From NCBI RefSeq assembly GCF_000472445.1, contig NZ_AXAJ01000001.1:434643-498642 (forward strand): DNA of 64,000 nt. The letters run 5' to 3'. Below are positions 62,727-64,000 of the stretch, in pieces. The translations under genes were made by a program, and so were the position numbers. The notes under the pieces are model-generated. The model searched no databases and had not been told where the DNA came from. It worked only from the letters and a program-made list of their open reading frames with translations. This stretch comes from Burkholderia sp. WSM2230 (GTDB lineage: Bacteria > Pseudomonadota > Gammaproteobacteria > Burkholderiales > Burkholderiaceae). Every line of letters begins with the position of its first letter. Positions within the stretch are counted from its first letter, which is position 1.

Positions 62727-63491
62727 ATGGATCTTTTGACGGTATTTGGCGTAGTGTTCGGCGTGGCGGCAATTGTCGCGGGGTTCTCGCTCGAAGGTGG
62801 CAACTTCACGTCACTGTTTCAGCTGGAAGCATTTGTCATCGTGCTTGGCGGCACGTTAGGCGCGGTGATGATCCAGAACACATGGGCACGGTTTTACGAC
62901 GGTGTGAAGCTGCTGCGTTTTGCTTTCGTGAAGGCGCGGCAAGTGGATCGCGAGAGCCTGTCGGTTCTGCTCGAATGGGGCGATCAGGCGAAACTGAACG
63001 GCATGCTGGTCTTTGAATCGATCGACGCTAACGGCATTAGTCCATTCGCCAAGCGAGGCCTCGAGCTGCTCGCGAATGGCGTGACCACCGCGGTGCTCGA
63101 AGATGCGTTGCAGCGCGAAGTCGACGCTTATGAGCGCAATTGCATGGCGGCCGCGCGCATCTGGCAACAGGCGGGCGGCTATGCGCCGACCTTCGGCATT
63201 CTCGGCGCGGTGCTCGGCCTGATTCAGGTGACGGGGCATATGCTGGAACCGTCGCAACTGGGGCAGGGCATTGCGGTTGCGTTCGTGGCCACGCTGTATG
63301 GCCTCGCGGTTGCCAACCTCGTGTTTCTGCCGCTATTTGGCAAGATCCGCGCGCAGGTGGACAGCGAATTGCGTTTCAGGCGCCTGTATCTGGACGGCTT
63401 GCTCGCCATCTCGCGCAAGGAATCGCCGCACACCATCGAAACGCGTCTCGCGGGCGACGTACGCGAGCGCTCTGCCGAGCTGCTCGGCTAG
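62727..63491 (+). CDS. motA: MotA/PomA-type flagellar stator subunit
   Basis: A 254-residue MotA-family protein with four membrane segments: MDLLTVFGVVFGVAAIVAGF at the start, and GGYAPTFGILGAVLGLIQVT and YGLAVANLVFLPLFGKIRAQ late in the chain. The two prolines corresponding to E. coli Pro173 and Pro222 lie in the last two stretches. The large cytoplasmic loop (residues about 60-150) is of the PomA/MotC length. It forms the ion channel and contacts FliG in the rotor. It is 81 bases after the fusion gene and 43 bases before motB on the same strand. Confidence 0.9.
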   Translation: MDLLTVFGVVFGVAAIVAGFSLEGGNFTSLFQLEAFVIVLGGTLGAVMIQNTWARFYDGVKLLRFAFVKARQVDRESLSVLLEWGDQAKLNGMLVFESIDANGISPFAKRGLELLANGVTTAVLEDALQREVDAYERNCMAAARIWQQAGGYAPTFGILGAVLGLIQVTGHMLEPSQLGQGIAVAFVATLYGLAVANLVFLPLFGKIRAQVDSELRFRRLYLDGLLAISRKESPHTIETRLAGDVRERSAELLG

Positions 63492-63534
63492 TCGCAGAAA
63501 GAAGCCGGGCACAACTGATAGCGGATACGCGTGT

Positions 63535-64000
63535 ATGAGCACAACCTCAGGTAGCAAGCGTCTCACAACAGACAAGAGCGGACACCATGACGGGCACGAT
63601 GGCGGCGAGCAGTCGGACCGCTGGCTGATCTCGTACGCCGATCTGATCACCACGCTAATGGTGCTGTTTCTCGCGCTCTATGTGTTGCAGCTCGCGAAAA
63701 ACAGCGAGTTGCAGATCAAGACGCTGCAGCATCGTCCGGTGAAGGAGGCTGTGGACGTACAGCCGCCGCTCAATACACCCAATGCGAGAGAAGCCGCGAA
63801 AAAGCAGCTTCTCTCATTGCTCGCGCCCTTGCAGGACAATCGCCAGATCACGATTGCGCACACGCCTCAGGGCGTGGAAATCGCCATCAACGCAAGAGTA
63901 CTGTTCAATTCTGGCGATGCGCGCCTCCTGCCGCAATCGTACGGCGTGCTGGACCAGATTGCGACGGTACTGCGGGACCGCGCGAAAAATAACATTCTCG
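63535..64000 (+). CDS. motB: MotB-type stator subunit, N-terminal part
   Basis: The first 155 codons of a MotB protein that continues past the window. A basic lead (His/Asp/Gly-rich) precedes the single membrane helix RWLISYADLITTLMVLFLAL, with the ion-carrying Asp36. The OmpA-like peptidoglycan-binding domain begins near residue 100 (GVEIAINARVLFNSGDARLL). With MotA it anchors the stator to the wall. It completes a cNMP/FliG-like, motA, motB gene set. Whether it uses H+ or Na+ is not decided. Confidence 0.9.
   Translation, partial: MSTTSGSKRLTTDKSGHHDGHDGGEQSDRWLISYADLITTLMVLFLALYVLQLAKNSELQIKTLQHRPVKEAVDVQPPLNTPNAREAAKKQLLSLLAPLQDNRQITIAHTPQGVEIAINARVLFNSGDARLLPQSYGVLDQIATVLRDRAKNNIL

Noticed and set aside
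1-64000. tRNA, rRNA, insertion sequences, integrases or prophage genes
   Set aside because: I looked for tRNA-like cloverleaf ends, transposase motifs and phage genes and found none. GC content and codon style look even across the window, so no clear transferred island is claimed.

Overview
This is a high-GC proteobacterial chromosome segment. Its gene content, gene order and families (DUF4148 protein, a ceoR-llpE-ceoA-ceoB-opcM type efflux locus, flhDC, quiC with aroQ) point to Burkholderia sensu lato. A plant- or soil-associated Paraburkholderia is the most likely source, given the many sugar, aromatic-acid and hydroxyproline catabolic modules. The genus is inferred from remembered family and synteny knowledge, not from a database search. 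I see no rRNA, tRNA, CRISPR array, insertion sequence or prophage. Almost all of the DNA is explained by about 57 protein genes, and many long opposite-strand frames are shadows of real genes.

Layout. 1-2.5 kb: the end of a cation-efflux (CDF) gene, a periplasmic purine nucleoside permease and a DUF4148 protein. 2.5-10.7 kb: a LysR regulator divergent from a lipase-like protein and a complete RND efflux pump (ceoR/bpeT, llpE, adaptor, pump, outer-membrane channel). 10.9-16.4 kb: an organosulfur uptake and oxidation cluster (MetQ-like binding protein, flavin monooxygenase, MetN, MetI, DszC/acyl-CoA-dehydrogenase-like enzyme). 16.5-18.9 kb: an Nramp transporter convergent with flhDC. 19.4-24.1 kb: a thiosulfate-type YeeE transporter, an XRE/MmyB regulator and a string of small genes (NTF2-like, FucU, DoxX). 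24.4-28.4 kb: two MFS transporters and an orphan, degenerate response regulator.

28.5-34.7 kb: a trans-4-hydroxyproline catabolic cluster (epimerase, three-subunit D-hydroxyproline dehydrogenase, deaminase, PAS-AraC regulator), interrupted by a 33-bp minisatellite. 36-42 kb: a quinate/shikimate to protocatechuate module (quiC, aroQ, shikimate dehydrogenase, permease, TetR). 42-45.6 kb: an FAD oxidase, an L-2-keto-3-deoxyarabonate dehydratase and a GbpR-like LysR. 45.7-48.8 kb: a large bifunctional penicillin-binding-protein-like gene. 48.9-53 kb: an frcBCA-type sugar ABC transporter with a ROK regulator. 53.5-61.2 kb: a beta-galactoside module (LacI, ABC ATPase, GH42 beta-galactosidase, binding protein, two permeases).

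61.3-64 kb: the most unusual locus. A sigma28/FliA-like promoter precedes a gene that joins a cyclic-nucleotide-binding domain to a FliG-C-like rotor domain, followed by motA and motB (motB runs off the window). This looks like an accessory flagellar stator set with a nucleotide-responsive, rotor-mimicking partner, and it is the best candidate here for an undescribed system. Other notable points are an Asp in place of the catalytic Ser in the LlpE hydrolase and several short tandem repeats in intergenic gaps.
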